Part shown: positions 1 through 9,120 of the stretch, in pieces
How positions within the stretch are numbered: the first letter of the stretch is position 1
Layout: each line of letters starts with the position of its first letter
Assembly: GCA_024711125.1 (NCBI GenBank)
Contig: JANJTM010000038.1
Location: 62,001 to 126,000, forward strand
From: Rhodothermales bacterium
Lineage (GTDB): Bacteria; Bacteroidota; Rhodothermia; Rhodothermales; UBA10348
DNA: 64,000 nt
Direction: 5' to 3'
Made by a program: the position numbers and the translations under genes
Notes under the pieces: model-generated
The model's input: the letters and a program-made list of their open reading frames with translations, nothing else
The model's database searches: none
Told to the model about the DNA's origin: nothing

Positions 1-286
1 GGGCCCGGGCGACCACCGGCGACGAGTCGGGCACGCCCGGCGACACCACGACGAGGTCGGCGCGCAGCGCGCGGTCCGTGTGGCCCCGGTCCTCGAACAG
101 GATGTCCTGCTCCACGAGGAGGGCTTCCGTCGCTTCCGGAATGGCATCGCGCTCGGTGAGGAATACGTGCGCCCCGGCGCGGCGAAGCAGGGCCGCGGCG
201 GCGAGCCCGCTCCGGGCGGCCCCGACCACCGTGATCGCGCGGTCGCGCACGGTATGTCCATCGAGCGGAAGGGACAACACGGTCAC
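1..286 (-). CDS. murD: UDP-N-acetylmuramoylalanine--D-glutamate ligase, N-terminal part (cut by window start)
   Basis: This is the first ~95 codons of MurD, the cytoplasmic ligase that adds D-glutamate to UDP-MurNAc-L-alanine. The translated end contains a Rossmann-type strand-loop-helix (AITVVGAARSGLAAAALL), followed by a TERD segment and the block VVVSPGVPDSSPVV, as in the UDP-binding N-terminal domain of MurD. The start is taken as GTG at 286, one base after the mraY stop; a second GTG two codons later (280) is an alternative. The catalytic domains lie outside the window. Identity rests on this N-terminal pattern plus its place directly after mraY in the dcw cluster. Confidence 0.88.
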   Translation of the reverse strand, partial: MTVLSLPLDGHTVRDRAITVVGAARSGLAAAALLRRAGAHVFLTERDAIPEATEALLVEQDILFEDRGHTDRALRADLVVVSPGVPDSSPVVARA

Positions 287-287
287 G

Positions 288-1445
288 TCAGCGGATGCGA
301 AGGATGAGGAGGGTCATGACCACCGTGAGCGCCGTCACCAGCCAGAACCGCATCACGATCTTGGCCTCGTGCGTTCCGCCGGCTTCGAAGTGGTGGTGTA
401 TGGGGGCCATTCGGAAGACCCGGCGCCCGGTGCCGGTCTTGCGGCGCGTGTACTTGAACCACGAGGTCTGGATGATCACCGAAACCGACTCGAGGAAGAA
501 CACCGCGCAGAGCAGTGGAAGCAGGAGTTCCTTCTTGATCATCAGGGCCATCGTGCCGACGGCCGCTCCGAGCGAAAGCGCACCGGTGTCGCCCATGAAG
601 ACCTGGGCGGGGTACCCGTTGTACCATAGAAACCCGAAGCACGCGGCCGCGAGCGCCGTTCCGAATACGGTGAGTTCACCGGCGCCGGGCAGGAACATCT
701 CGTTGAGGAAATCCGAGAAGACGACGTTGCCGGCGACGTAGGCCAATGCGGTCAGGCCGACCGCCACGATGCCGGTGACCCCGGCGGCGAGCCCGTCCAG
801 CCCGTCGGTGAGATTCACCGCGTTCGAGAGCGCCGTGACGATGAAGACGACGACCGGGATGTAGATGACCCACCCGAGGTCCACGCCTTCGATCAGGTCG
901 CCCAGCCAGTTGTAGTCGAGCGTCTCGTCGGCCACGAACGGCAGGTAGGTCAGGTTGTGGAAGGACGAGAAGTCCGGGTGGAAATAGATGACCGAGCCGA
1001 CGAAGAGACCCAACGTGATCTGCCCGATCAGCTTGATGCGGGCCGGAAGCCCGCTCTTGTCGCGCTTGACGACCTTGATGTAGTCGTCCGCGAACCCGAA
1101 AGCGCCCATCCAGGCGGTGGCCACGAGGATCAGCCAGACGTAGACCTCGGCGATCGCGCCCCAGAGCAGCGTCGATCCGAGGACCGCGAAGAGGATGATG
1201 AGCCCGCCCATGGTCGGGGTACCGGCCTTGTGCGAGTGGTCGACCACCCCGGCGGCCTGTCCTTCGCGCACCCGCTCGCCCAGCTGCTGGGTCGCGAGCC
1301 ACGCGATGATCCGTCGGCCTACGATCAGGGACAGGAACAGCGCCGTCAACGCCGCGAGCGACGCCCGGACGGTGATGAACTGGATCACCTGGAAGCCGGG
1401 CGGCTCGAAACGCGCTTCAAGGTACTGGATGAGGTAGTACAGCAT
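288..1445 (-). CDS. mraY: Phospho-N-acetylmuramoyl-pentapeptide transferase
   Basis: Integral membrane enzyme of 385 residues that transfers phospho-MurNAc-pentapeptide from UDP to undecaprenyl phosphate, making lipid I. Family signatures are visible: the DDYIK motif near residue 120, NAVNLTDGLDGLA near 210, FMGDTG near 285 and HHHFE near 350, spread over about ten hydrophobic segments. The length is normal for the family. The ATG start lies 9 bases after the murE stop and the stop is one base before murD, so translation within the dcw operon is probably coupled. Confidence 0.97.
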   Translation of the reverse strand: MLYYLIQYLEARFEPPGFQVIQFITVRASLAALTALFLSLIVGRRIIAWLATQQLGERVREGQAAGVVDHSHKAGTPTMGGLIILFAVLGSTLLWGAIAEVYVWLILVATAWMGAFGFADDYIKVVKRDKSGLPARIKLIGQITLGLFVGSVIYFHPDFSSFHNLTYLPFVADETLDYNWLGDLIEGVDLGWVIYIPVVVFIVTALSNAVNLTDGLDGLAAGVTGIVAVGLTALAYVAGNVVFSDFLNEMFLPGAGELTVFGTALAAACFGFLWYNGYPAQVFMGDTGALSLGAAVGTMALMIKKELLLPLLCAVFFLESVSVIIQTSWFKYTRRKTGTGRRVFRMAPIHHHFEAGGTHEAKIVMRFWLVTALTVVMTLLILRIR

Positions 1446-1454
1446 GGGATCGGA

Positions 1455-2930
1455 TCAGTGCGCGAGCGGTGCATCCATGATTTCCCGGCGGTCGTCGAAC
1501 GGAAGGTGCTCCGTGCCGACCACCTGGTACGGTTCGTGGCCCTTGCCCGCCACGAGCACGACGTCGCCGGGCCCGGCCGCCCCGAGCGCGGAGCGGATCG
1601 CTTCACGCCGGTCGACCAGCCACGCGGCCGAATCGGGTCGCGCCATGCCGGCGCGGATGTCGAACAGGATCGCTTCCGGATCCTCGGTACGGGGATTGTC
1701 GCTCGTGACGACCACGGCATCGGCGAGCGTCTCGGCGATGCGGCCCATGATGGGGCGCTTTCCGCGGTCCCGGTCGCCGCCGCAGCCGAAGACGCACCAG
1801 AGCCGGGCGGAACCGGTGACCAGCGGCCGCGCCGCGCGCAGCACGTTCTTGAGCGCGTCGGGCGTGTGGGCGTAGTCGACGATGGCGAAGCGGTCGTCGG
1901 GCCGGCGGATGACCTCGAACCGCCCCGGCGCGGGGCGGGCGTGGGAGAGCGCCGAAAGGGCCTCCCCGGCGGAAACGCCCAGGGCCCGCAGCGCCGAGTA
2001 CGCGGCCGCGAGATTGGCCGCATTGAACCGGCCCGCGAGCTCGAACCGTTGCCGGGCCCCGTCGAGCCGCAGCTCGAGCCCGTCCATGCCGTCCGACAGG
2101 ATCTCGTACCGGACGTCGGCACGATCGCCGGTTCCGAACGTCATCACGGGGGCGGCGCAACCCGCGGCCATGCGCTCGTGCGCGGGGTCGTCCGCATGCA
2201 GCACGGCGACGGAGTCGGGCGCAAGGGACCGGAAGAGGCGGCGCTTGGCCTCGAGGTAGTCGTCGAAATCGGCGTGGTAGTCCAGGTGGTCGCGCGTGAG
2301 ATTGGTGAACACTGCGGCACGGAAGGACACGCCGTGCACCCGGTCCTGCGCGAGCGCGTGGGAGGACACCTCCATCGCGACGTGGGTGCATCCCGTGGTC
2401 AGCAGGTCGGCGAAGGCCGCGTGCAGCGAGAGGGGATCCGGCGTCGTGTGCGAAGAAGGTTCGATCGCGCCGGGCCTTCCGACGCCCGTGGTGCCGATGA
2501 AGCCGGCCGGGTGGCCGGCGCGATCCAGCGCCTGCGAGATGATCCACGCCGTGGTGGTCTTGCCGTTGGTGCCCGTGACGCCCACGACGTCCATGGCCAT
2601 GGCCGGGCGCCCGTGCCACGCGGAGGCGAGCACCGAAAGGGCGCGCCGCGAATCGGTAACCCGTATGCGGGCGACGCCGGGGGGAACGGGTCCCTCCGGC
2701 GCCGCCTCGCATACGATGGCGGTAGCTCCGTTTTGAACAGCCTTGTCAATGAACCGGTGGCCGTCGGTCGTCACGCCGCGAAACGCGACGAAACAGCCCG
2801 AGGGCCCGACCACCCGGCTGTCGAAAGCCAGGTGGTCGAAGGTGCGATCCGGCACGGGATCTCCGGGGAGCAGGAGCCCCTCGCGTCGGAGCGCCTCGAG
2901 GAGCGTGTACAGCGTTCGGTCGGGTTTCAT
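1455..2930 (-). CDS. murE: UDP-MurNAc-tripeptide synthetase (meso-DAP-adding type)
   Basis: Cytoplasmic Mur ligase of 491 residues that adds the third amino acid to UDP-MurNAc-L-Ala-D-Glu. The ATP-binding loop GVTGTNGKTTT is near residue 118, HTTPDP lies in the substrate region and KGHE is near the C terminus. The motif DNPR is present (in VTSDNPRTEDP); in this family DNPR marks enzymes that select meso-diaminopimelate rather than lysine. The ATG overlaps the ftsI stop by four bases (ATGA). The predicted wall chemistry is therefore meso-DAP, which follows from family knowledge. Confidence 0.96.
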   Translation of the reverse strand: MKPDRTLYTLLEALRREGLLLPGDPVPDRTFDHLAFDSRVVGPSGCFVAFRGVTTDGHRFIDKAVQNGATAIVCEAAPEGPVPPGVARIRVTDSRRALSVLASAWHGRPAMAMDVVGVTGTNGKTTTAWIISQALDRAGHPAGFIGTTGVGRPGAIEPSSHTTPDPLSLHAAFADLLTTGCTHVAMEVSSHALAQDRVHGVSFRAAVFTNLTRDHLDYHADFDDYLEAKRRLFRSLAPDSVAVLHADDPAHERMAAGCAAPVMTFGTGDRADVRYEILSDGMDGLELRLDGARQRFELAGRFNAANLAAAYSALRALGVSAGEALSALSHARPAPGRFEVIRRPDDRFAIVDYAHTPDALKNVLRAARPLVTGSARLWCVFGCGGDRDRGKRPIMGRIAETLADAVVVTSDNPRTEDPEAILFDIRAGMARPDSAAWLVDRREAIRSALGAAGPGDVVLVAGKGHEPYQVVGTEHLPFDDRREIMDAPLAH

Positions 2931-5020
2931 TCGCAGCGAAGTACCGCCTCTCTCGGCAGTGGGGCCCCCGGCGGAGGATCCTGGCCGCGAACCAGGCCGG
3001 AGCCGTCGACGCGCGGAGTGATTCCGAGCGATACGAGGAGCCAGGTAGCCTCGCGCACCGTCATCCCGGTCACGTCGGGCATGCGCTCCCGGACGCCGGT
3101 TTCCGCCAGCCCGACTCGGACGCGGTCGCCGGTCTCGACGGGCGACCCGACGTCAGGAACCTGTTCAAGAACCCGGCGCAGCGCATCCTGCTCATCTATG
3201 GACGTAACCAGGCCCGATGCCCGGAGCCGGGCATCCGCGATCCGCGCGGGCATGTCGACGACCCGCGGCGCGGCACGCTCGATGTCCTCGTCCGGCAGCC
3301 GTACGCGGATCGTGTCCTGCGCCTCGGGATCCATCGCTTCGGGCAGCGTCACGATCCAGCGTTCAACCGTCCTGCGGAAGATCGGCGCAGCAGCGCTGCC
3401 TCCCCCGGTCGCCGAGCGGGGCTCGTCCAGGATGACGATGAGGGCGACCTTGGGATTTTCCACCGGAAAGAACCCGACGAAGGAAGCCCGGTAGGCCCCC
3501 TGTTCGTAGGCGCCGTCCCGCGTCTTCCAGGCCGTTCCGGTTTTCCCCGCGATGCGCACGCCGTCGACCTGCGCGTTGCGGCCGGTTCCTGCGGTCACCA
3601 CTCGCTCGAACGCGGGAAGAATCGTCTCGGCGGTCGACGCCTTGAAGGCGCGCCGGACCGAGTCCTGCCGGGCTTTCCACGTGACGCGGCCCGTGACGTC
3701 TCGCCGCTCCTTCACCACGTAGGGTCGTACCAGCGTGCCCCCGTTCGCGAGCGCCGAATAGGCGGCGAGCAACTGGAGAGGAGTCGCCTCGATCTCGTAC
3801 CCGCGGCTCATCGCCGACAGCGTGGTTCCGGACCAATCCTCCGGCTTCTTCAGCGTACCGGCCACCTCGCCCGGCAGGTCGACCCACGTCGGCATGCCGA
3901 ATCCCATTGCCCGCGCGTACCGGTAGAACGTTGCGCGGTCGAGACGTTCAGCCACCTCGGCAACGCCGATGTTGCTCGATTGGGCTATGACGTCCTTGAA
4001 CGGGATCCTGCCCAGCGGACGGATGTCCCTGAGCGTAATCCCGTGTCGCACGACCCATCCGGGTCCCGTATCGAGCGTGTCGTCGAGCGTAACCACCTCC
4101 TGCTCGACCGCGGCCACGGCGGTGACCAGCTTGAAGGTCGAGCCGGGCTCGAGTCGGTCGGTCACCGCGTGGTTGCGACGCCGATCTTCCGGGAAGCGCC
4201 CGGCATCGTTGGGGTCGAAGGTCGGACTGTTCGCGAGGGCGAGGACTTCGCCGGTTCGCGGATCCATGGCGACCGCCGTACCCCAGTTTGCACCGGTTTC
4301 CGCGACGCCGCGGGCGAGCTCCTCCTCCAGCACCGTCTGCCAGACGAGGTCGATCGTGAGCACGACCGACTCGCCGTGCTGCGGATCCGTGCCGGGCTCC
4401 CCTGCGGCGTACTTGACGCGTCGACGGCGATCGACCTGGACCGAACGCCAGCCGTCCTCACCGCGAAGCGGGTCGTCGTACTGGCGCTCGACCCCGGCAA
4501 GGCCGTTTCCGTCCACGTCCACGTGTCCCAGGAGGTGCGCGGCGGTCGCGCCGTAGCTGTACCGGCGACTGGCCGACGACGTCACGATGAGCCCCGGAAT
4601 CTCCAGGTCCACCAGCGCGTCGCGGGCTTCCTCGCTCACGCCACGGGCGAGCAGCACGTACTGGCGGCTCGACCGCCTGCGCACTCGTCCTTCGAAGTCT
4701 GCCTCCGCCTCGTCCGTATCCCGTGCCAGAATGTCAAAGAGCGGCGCGGCGCTGGCCGCGAAGCCGTCGGCCGTCGGATCGACGGCGATGTCGTAGCGGG
4801 CCGTGTTCACGACCAGGGTGCGCCCCATGCGATCGAGGATGGATCCCCGGAGCGCGGGTACGGACTCGGTCTTGGTGGCCTGGTTTTCCCCGGCCGCGCG
4901 AAGCTCTGCGCCCTCGATCAGCGTGATCCGGGCGACCTGGACCGCAACCGCGAGCGGCACGAGCGTGACGAGCGTCAGCAGCACGTACATCCGGAACAGG
5001 ATATCGTCCTTGACCTTCAT
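2927..5020 (-). CDS. ftsI: Peptidoglycan transpeptidase, FtsI/PBP class B with C-terminal PASTA region
   Basis: Septal peptidoglycan transpeptidase, anchored by one N-terminal membrane segment (about residues 8-30). The three penicillin-binding motifs are present: SxxK as STFK near residue 294, SxN as SSN near 349, and KTG (GKTGTAWKT) near 490. A dimerisation domain precedes them. The C-terminal ~110 residues hold PASTA-like sequence (VDMPARIADA..., MPDVTGMTVREA...), which binds muropeptide or beta-lactam in other proteins. ATG at 5020 is chosen; an in-frame TTG at 5032 directly follows the ftsL stop. The gene lies between ftsL and murE in the dcw operon, which supports FtsI over other class B PBPs. 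Confidence 0.93.
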   Translation of the reverse strand: MKVKDDILFRMYVLLTLVTLVPLAVAVQVARITLIEGAELRAAGENQATKTESVPALRGSILDRMGRTLVVNTARYDIAVDPTADGFAASAAPLFDILARDTDEAEADFEGRVRRRSSRQYVLLARGVSEEARDALVDLEIPGLIVTSSASRRYSYGATAAHLLGHVDVDGNGLAGVERQYDDPLRGEDGWRSVQVDRRRRVKYAAGEPGTDPQHGESVVLTIDLVWQTVLEEELARGVAETGANWGTAVAMDPRTGEVLALANSPTFDPNDAGRFPEDRRRNHAVTDRLEPGSTFKLVTAVAAVEQEVVTLDDTLDTGPGWVVRHGITLRDIRPLGRIPFKDVIAQSSNIGVAEVAERLDRATFYRYARAMGFGMPTWVDLPGEVAGTLKKPEDWSGTTLSAMSRGYEIEATPLQLLAAYSALANGGTLVRPYVVKERRDVTGRVTWKARQDSVRRAFKASTAETILPAFERVVTAGTGRNAQVDGVRIAGKTGTAWKTRDGAYEQGAYRASFVGFFPVENPKVALIVILDEPRSATGGGSAAAPIFRRTVERWIVTLPEAMDPEAQDTIRVRLPDEDIERAAPRVVDMPARIADARLRASGLVTSIDEQDALRRVLEQVPDVGSPVETGDRVRVGLAETGVRERMPDVTGMTVREATWLLVSLGITPRVDGSGLVRGQDPPPGAPLPREAVLRCE

Positions 5021-5032
5021 GGAGGGGCGCAA

Positions 5033-5533
5033 TCAGTCGATCTCGAGCGATGGCCCATTGGGAGTCCGCTGCGAAAGCCCGAGGGCCCGTGCGCGTTCGT
5101 GGATGACCTGCGGGCCGCTTGCGCGGTCGAATTCTCCCTTGACCCGGTTCGCGCGCAGGTGCAGCGCCAGGTTCTCTCTCCGGAGCGATTCGGCGCGCGC
5201 CATCAGGTCCTGGGTAGCCAGTACATGCCCCACGTACAGTGTGGAGACGAGCCCGAGCACGACGATCGCCGCTGCCATCCGGAACGTGGGGATGGCGTCG
5301 ACCAGGGTCCACCGTTCCTTCTGCCCGCCGGCCTCGTGGAAATTGGAGTCCGAGAGATCCCTCCACGCCGGATACCGCTCCTCGTGGCGCGCTCGGGCCG
5401 GTTCATTCCCTGCCGTCGGACGACGGGTCGCTGCCTGCCGGGCCCGGCGGCGCTGGGCGGCGTCGGGACCGGTCCGGTTCACGAATCGGGTCGGATCGGA
5501 CGAGGGCTGGCGGTTTCGCAGGCCTCGGGCCAT
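5033..5533 (-). CDS. ftsL: FtsL-like cell division protein
   Basis: Small bitopic membrane protein of 166 residues. A basic, disordered-looking cytoplasmic region of ~80 residues precedes one membrane segment (around MAAAIVVLGLVSTLYVGHVLA). A short region with heptad-like spacing follows (ESLRRENLALHLRANRVKGEFD), then a tail with ARALGL. This layout, and the position between rsmH and ftsI, is what FtsL shows in most bacteria, where it bridges FtsB and the FtsWI synthase in the divisome. Primary sequence in this family is poorly conserved, so the call rests mainly on topology and synteny. The cytoplasmic extension is longer than in E. coli FtsL. Confidence 0.75.
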   Translation of the reverse strand: MARGLRNRQPSSDPTRFVNRTGPDAAQRRRARQAATRRPTAGNEPARARHEERYPAWRDLSDSNFHEAGGQKERWTLVDAIPTFRMAAAIVVLGLVSTLYVGHVLATQDLMARAESLRRENLALHLRANRVKGEFDRASGPQVIHERARALGLSQRTPNGPSLEID

Positions 5534-5540
5534 GGCGGTA

Positions 5541-6524
5541 TCAGGAGAGGTCGGTACGTTCGGCCACGCGCAAGCGGGCGCTGCGCGCGCGGGGATTGGC
5601 CACCGTTTCCGGCTCCCCGGCTTCGATCGGTGCGCGATGGATCTCTCTCCACGGGGCCTGGAGCGTACCCATGACGTCGCGCACGGGAGTGCCTTCGAAA
5701 TTCCCGTACCGCAGGAAACGCTTGACCCGCCGGTCCTCGAGCGAGTGGTAGGAAATCACGGCCAGGCGGCCCGAAGCACTTACGAGTCGCGTCGCGCCGA
5801 CGAGCGCCTGCTCCAGGGCCTCCAGTTCTCCGTTCACCTCGATCCGGATCGCCTGGAAAACCCTCGTGAGGGTCTTCAGCTCGTCCTGGGTCGGAACGCA
5901 GGAGCGAACGACCGCCGCCAGCGCCGAGGTATCCGGCACGGGTCGGGATGCCACGATCGAGCGCGCGATGCGCACGGCGCGCGGCTCCTCGCCGAATCGG
6001 GACAGCACGAGACGGAGCGACCGTTCGTCGTACCCGTTCACGACGTCGCCCGCCGAAAGACCGCTCCGTGCGTCCATCCGCATGTCCAGGGGACCGGACG
6101 CTCGGAACGAGAACCCGCGCGCCGGTTCATCGAACTGGTGCGAGGAAACGCCCAGGTCGAGCAGCAGGCCGGTCACGGCGCGTATCCCGATACCACCGAG
6201 CAAATCGACGGCGTCGGCGAAGTCCCCTCGAACCAGCATCAGCCGCCCGGATTCGACGGCCTTGGTGAGCCGGTTGCCCGTCTCCCGGAGCGCCTCTCCA
6301 TCCCGGTCGATCGCGATGACGCGTCCATCCCGCGCCAGCGCGTCGAGGAGAGCGGCGGTATGGCCACCTCCGCCGGCCGTGCCGTCGACGTAGATCCCGG
6401 ACCGGTCGGTAATCAGTCCGCTTACGACAGCCTTGCAAAGAACAGGTACGTGGTACCCCGTGCCGTACGCCCTGTCGGCGCCGTCCCGGGGTGATCCCGT
6501 CGGGGAATTCTCGTTGGCAGGCAT
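5541..6524 (-). CDS. rsmH: 16S rRNA (cytosine-1402-N4)-methyltransferase
   Basis: S-adenosylmethionine-dependent methyltransferase of 327 residues acting on C1402 of 16S rRNA. The N-terminal region has HVPVLCKAVVSGL and DGTAGGGGHTAALL (the SAM-binding loop). The segments LLLDLGVSSHQFDEPARGFSF and PLDMRMD are hallmark RsmH blocks, and VISYHSLEDRRVKRFL lies near the C terminus. The ATG starts two bases below the mraZ stop, and the next gene, ftsL, begins 7 bases after its stop. As in most bacteria it is the second gene of the dcw operon. Confidence 0.96.
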   Translation of the reverse strand: MPANENSPTGSPRDGADRAYGTGYHVPVLCKAVVSGLITDRSGIYVDGTAGGGGHTAALLDALARDGRVIAIDRDGEALRETGNRLTKAVESGRLMLVRGDFADAVDLLGGIGIRAVTGLLLDLGVSSHQFDEPARGFSFRASGPLDMRMDARSGLSAGDVVNGYDERSLRLVLSRFGEEPRAVRIARSIVASRPVPDTSALAAVVRSCVPTQDELKTLTRVFQAIRIEVNGELEALEQALVGATRLVSASGRLAVISYHSLEDRRVKRFLRYGNFEGTPVRDVMGTLQAPWREIHRAPIEAGEPETVANPRARSARLRVAERTDLS

Positions 6525-6525
6525 G

Positions 6526-6969
6526 CTACCCGCCCATCACCTTCTCGGCGAGGGTCTCGTAGTCCGACTGCTGTTCCTCGAGATATCGGGCGAACACCTC
6601 GGGGTCCCAGATCTCGATGTGGTCCAACGCACCGATGATCAGGGCCTTGTCGGTGATTCCGGCGAACTCCATCAGGGGCCTTGCAAGGGGGACGCGGCCC
6701 TGTGCGTCGAGCGTGACCTCGTCGGCCCACATCAGGATGGTCCTGACGAAGTCCCGGCTCTGTTTGCTGTACATGTTGAGACCGGCGATCTCGCCCTCCA
6801 TGCGCTCCCAGGCGTCGAGCGGGTACAGGAAGACGCACCGCTCGAAGCCCCGGGTCATGGTGAACGTGCTCTTCGCCGACGGCGCGAGGGATCCGCGCAT
6901 CTTGGCCGGAATGGCCACGCGCCCCTTGCTGTCGACCGAATACGCCGCCTGTCCCTTGAAACTTGCCAT
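6526..6969 (-). CDS. mraZ: Transcriptional regulator MraZ
   Basis: DNA-binding regulator of the dcw operon, 147 residues with two SpoVT/AbrB-like halves. The first holds SVDSKGRVAIPAKMR and the second TLDAQGRVPLARPL, the paired DxxGR motifs of the family. The frame stays open upstream, but the first good family start is the ATG at 6969 (MASFKGQAAYSVD). It is the first gene of the operon and sits ~55 bases downstream of G-rich 10-base repeats that look like its own operator, so autoregulation is likely. Confidence 0.95.
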   Translation of the reverse strand: MASFKGQAAYSVDSKGRVAIPAKMRGSLAPSAKSTFTMTRGFERCVFLYPLDAWERMEGEIAGLNMYSKQSRDFVRTILMWADEVTLDAQGRVPLARPLMEFAGITDKALIIGALDHIEIWDPEVFARYLEEQQSDYETLAEKVMGG

Positions 6970-7025
6970 GGCTGTGGTTTCGGGGTGGGCTTCCCCCCAC
7001 GGACCGGTAGTGCCCTGGGAGAATT

Positions 7026-7050
7026 CCCCACTTTCCCCCACTTGTCCCCC
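7026..7050 (-). promoter_or_regulatory. Probable MraZ operator (10-bp-spaced GGG boxes)
   Basis: On the minus strand two TGGGG boxes occur exactly 10 bases apart (starting at 7040 and 7030). A third G-run without the leading T starts at 7050. MraZ is known to bind three TGGGN boxes separated by five-base spacers in the leader of its own operon. The spacing, orientation and position upstream of mraZ match; no binding test can be made here. Confidence 0.7.
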
Positions 7051-7051
7051 G

Positions 7052-7079
7052 AAGGTACGGGTTTCCATGGGAATGTCAA
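7052..7079 (-). promoter_or_regulatory. Putative mraZ/dcw promoter
   Basis: The minus strand reads TTGACA (7079-7074) and, 16 bases later, TACCTT (7057-7052). The same stretch also fits the Bacteroidota pattern: TTG, 19 bases, then TAccTTcG against TAnnTTTG. It lies immediately upstream of the MraZ boxes, so a repressor bound there would cover the start of transcription. Confidence 0.55.
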
Positions 7080-7204
7080 GCGGAACACCCCTCGGCGACA
7101 CCCCGGTTCACCCCCTCCGCGGACCGACCGGACCCCCGGAATTGGGCGATTTAGGCCGTTCCCGGGGTGGCAAGGGAACGCGGGCGCACCCGCTCGGGCG
7201 GGTT

Positions 7205-7271
7205 TCCGTTATTGCGCAGAACGGGCCGCAGGCGTTGCACCTCGATCCCGACAGGCCGTCCGTTATTGCGC
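7205..7271. repeat. Direct repeat in the pyrG-mraZ intergenic region
   Basis: The 13-base word TCCGTTATTGCGC occurs at 7205-7217 and again at 7259-7271, just below the pyrG stop. An unrelated 6-bp hairpin (ACCCGC/GCGGGT, 7189-7204) adjoins the first copy. No function is evident and no clear U-tract terminator for pyrG is seen. Confidence 0.5.
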
Positions 7272-7276
7272 CACGG

Positions 7277-8974
7277 TCAGACCTTGGCCGACGCGAGCTG
7301 CAATTTTTTCTCGCGCTTCGTCGGCTTCGCGCCCTTCATCTGGTGGCGCTCCTCCGCATACCCGACCGCGGCCTTCACGAACGACTCGAACAGCGGGTGC
7401 GGGCGACCGACGACGCTGCGGTACTCCGGGTGGAACTGCACACCAATGAACCAACGCTTGTCCGGGAGTTCCACGATCTCGACCAGGTCACGGCTCGTAT
7501 TGACTCCCGTGAAGTGCATGCCGTGCTCCAGCAGCTTGTACCGCAGCACGTTGTTCAGCTCGTACCGGTGCCGGTGGCGCTCCTGGACCCGGTCGGTCCC
7601 GTAAATCTCCCGGACGCGGGAGCCCTCGAGCAGGGTGCAGTCATACGCGCCCAACCGCATGGTCCCGCCCTTGTCGGCGATCCGCTTCTGCTCCTGCATC
7701 AGGTCGATTACCGGATTCGGAGTCGACGGGTCGAATTCGGTCGAATGCGCGTTCTTCCAACGGCAGACATTGCGGGCGAACTCGATCACGGCGCACTGCA
7801 TGCCGAGGCAGATTCCGAAGAACGGGATATCGTTCTCCCTGGCGTGACGAATCGCGGCCAGCTTGCCGTCGATGCCTCGTCCACCGAATCCCGGCGCCAC
7901 GAGGATGCCAGAAACGTCGGCGAGCCGCTCGGCGACGTTCTCCTCGGTCAGGTCATCCGACAGCACGTCGATTACCTCGACGTGCACACCGTTGGCCGCC
8001 CCGGCCAGGATGAAGCTCTCGTTGATCGACTTGTACGCATCCTGGTGGGCGACGTACTTGCCGACGAGCGCGACGCGGACCGTGCCCCGGGGTTCGCGAA
8101 GCTGCTTCAGGAACGCGATCCACTCGGTCAGATCGTGCTCGCCCGTCCTGCCGTGGGGCATGTCTTCCGAGAGATGGAGCCGCTCCCATGCGATCTCGTC
8201 CAGCCCTTCCTCCTTCAGCAGCAGCGGTACCTCGTAGATCGACTCGGCATCCCGGCTGGCCACGACCGCTCTCGGCTCCACGTTGCAGAACAGCGCCAAC
8301 TTCCTGCGCACGTCGTGGTCCAGCGGCCGGTCGGTCCTGCATACCAGGATATCCGGCTGCAGACCGAACGAAAGGAGGGTCTTGACCGAGTGCTGTGTCG
8401 GCTTCGTCTTCACCTCGCCCGCCGCTTCGAGATACGGCACGAGGGTCAGGTGGATGTTCAGCGCGTTTCGCGATCCCAGCTCGTACCGCACCTGGCGGAT
8501 CGCCTCGAGATAGGGCTGCCCCTCGATATCGCCCACCGTACCGCCGATCTCGGTGATCACCACGTCGTACTTGCCCGTGGCGCCGAGCTTGGTCATCCAG
8601 AGCTTGATCTCGTCGATGATATGCGGAACCACCTGGACCGTCTTGCCCAGGTAGGCGCCCGCGCGCTCCTTCGTGATGACCTCGAGGTAGATCCGGCCCG
8701 TCGTTACGTTGTTCGCCTGGCTGGTCGCGTCGCCAAGGAAGCGCTCGTAGTGGCCCAGGTCGAGGTCGGTCTCGGCGCCGTCGTCGGTCACGTACACTTC
8801 CCCGTGTTCATACGGGTTCATCGTGCCGGGATCGACGTTGATGTACGGGTCGAACTTCTGGATCGTGACCCTGAGCCCGCGCGCCTCGAGCAGTCGACCC
8901 AGCGACGCACAGACGATGCCCTTGCCGAGGCTGGACGTGACGCCTCCCGTGACGAAGATGTACTTGGTCTGCAC
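7277..8974 (-). CDS. pyrG: CTP synthase
   Basis: Makes CTP from UTP, ATP and glutamine. The 565-residue protein begins [19 protein letters not shown], the conserved N terminus of the amidoligase domain, so the GTG at 8974 is taken as the start even though the frame is open far upstream. The C-terminal glutamine amidotransferase domain has the nucleophile cysteine in FFGICLGMQ, and HPEYRS near the end supplies the catalytic His-Glu pair. Length and both domains are normal. It stands alone, ~150 bases from the methyltransferase gene upstream. Confidence 0.97.
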   Translation of the reverse strand: MQTKYIFVTGGVTSSLGKGIVCASLGRLLEARGLRVTIQKFDPYINVDPGTMNPYEHGEVYVTDDGAETDLDLGHYERFLGDATSQANNVTTGRIYLEVITKERAGAYLGKTVQVVPHIIDEIKLWMTKLGATGKYDVVITEIGGTVGDIEGQPYLEAIRQVRYELGSRNALNIHLTLVPYLEAAGEVKTKPTQHSVKTLLSFGLQPDILVCRTDRPLDHDVRRKLALFCNVEPRAVVASRDAESIYEVPLLLKEEGLDEIAWERLHLSEDMPHGRTGEHDLTEWIAFLKQLREPRGTVRVALVGKYVAHQDAYKSINESFILAGAANGVHVEVIDVLSDDLTEENVAERLADVSGILVAPGFGGRGIDGKLAAIRHARENDIPFFGICLGMQCAVIEFARNVCRWKNAHSTEFDPSTPNPVIDLMQEQKRIADKGGTMRLGAYDCTLLEGSRVREIYGTDRVQERHRHRYELNNVLRYKLLEHGMHFTGVNTSRDLVEIVELPDKRWFIGVQFHPEYRSVVGRPHPLFESFVKAAVGYAEERHQMKGAKPTKREKKLQLASAKV

Positions 8975-9120
8975 GACGGATAGCGGGTTGGGTGGGAGCG
9001 GGCCACGCTTCCGTGTCGTACGCCGCCGCGGCCGGCCCGGAAATCGTGGGGCACCGTCGGCTCGAGATGCCCGCAGAAAATACGGCGTCGGGTACGCGGA
9101 AGGAAACCCGAACCCTCGCT

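Noticed and set aside
957-3494. Long plus-strand open frame of 845 codons opposite mraY-murE-ftsI
   Set aside because: It is antisense to three clear genes and its product is rich in Arg, Gly, Asp and Pro without any domain; a GC-rich shadow frame.
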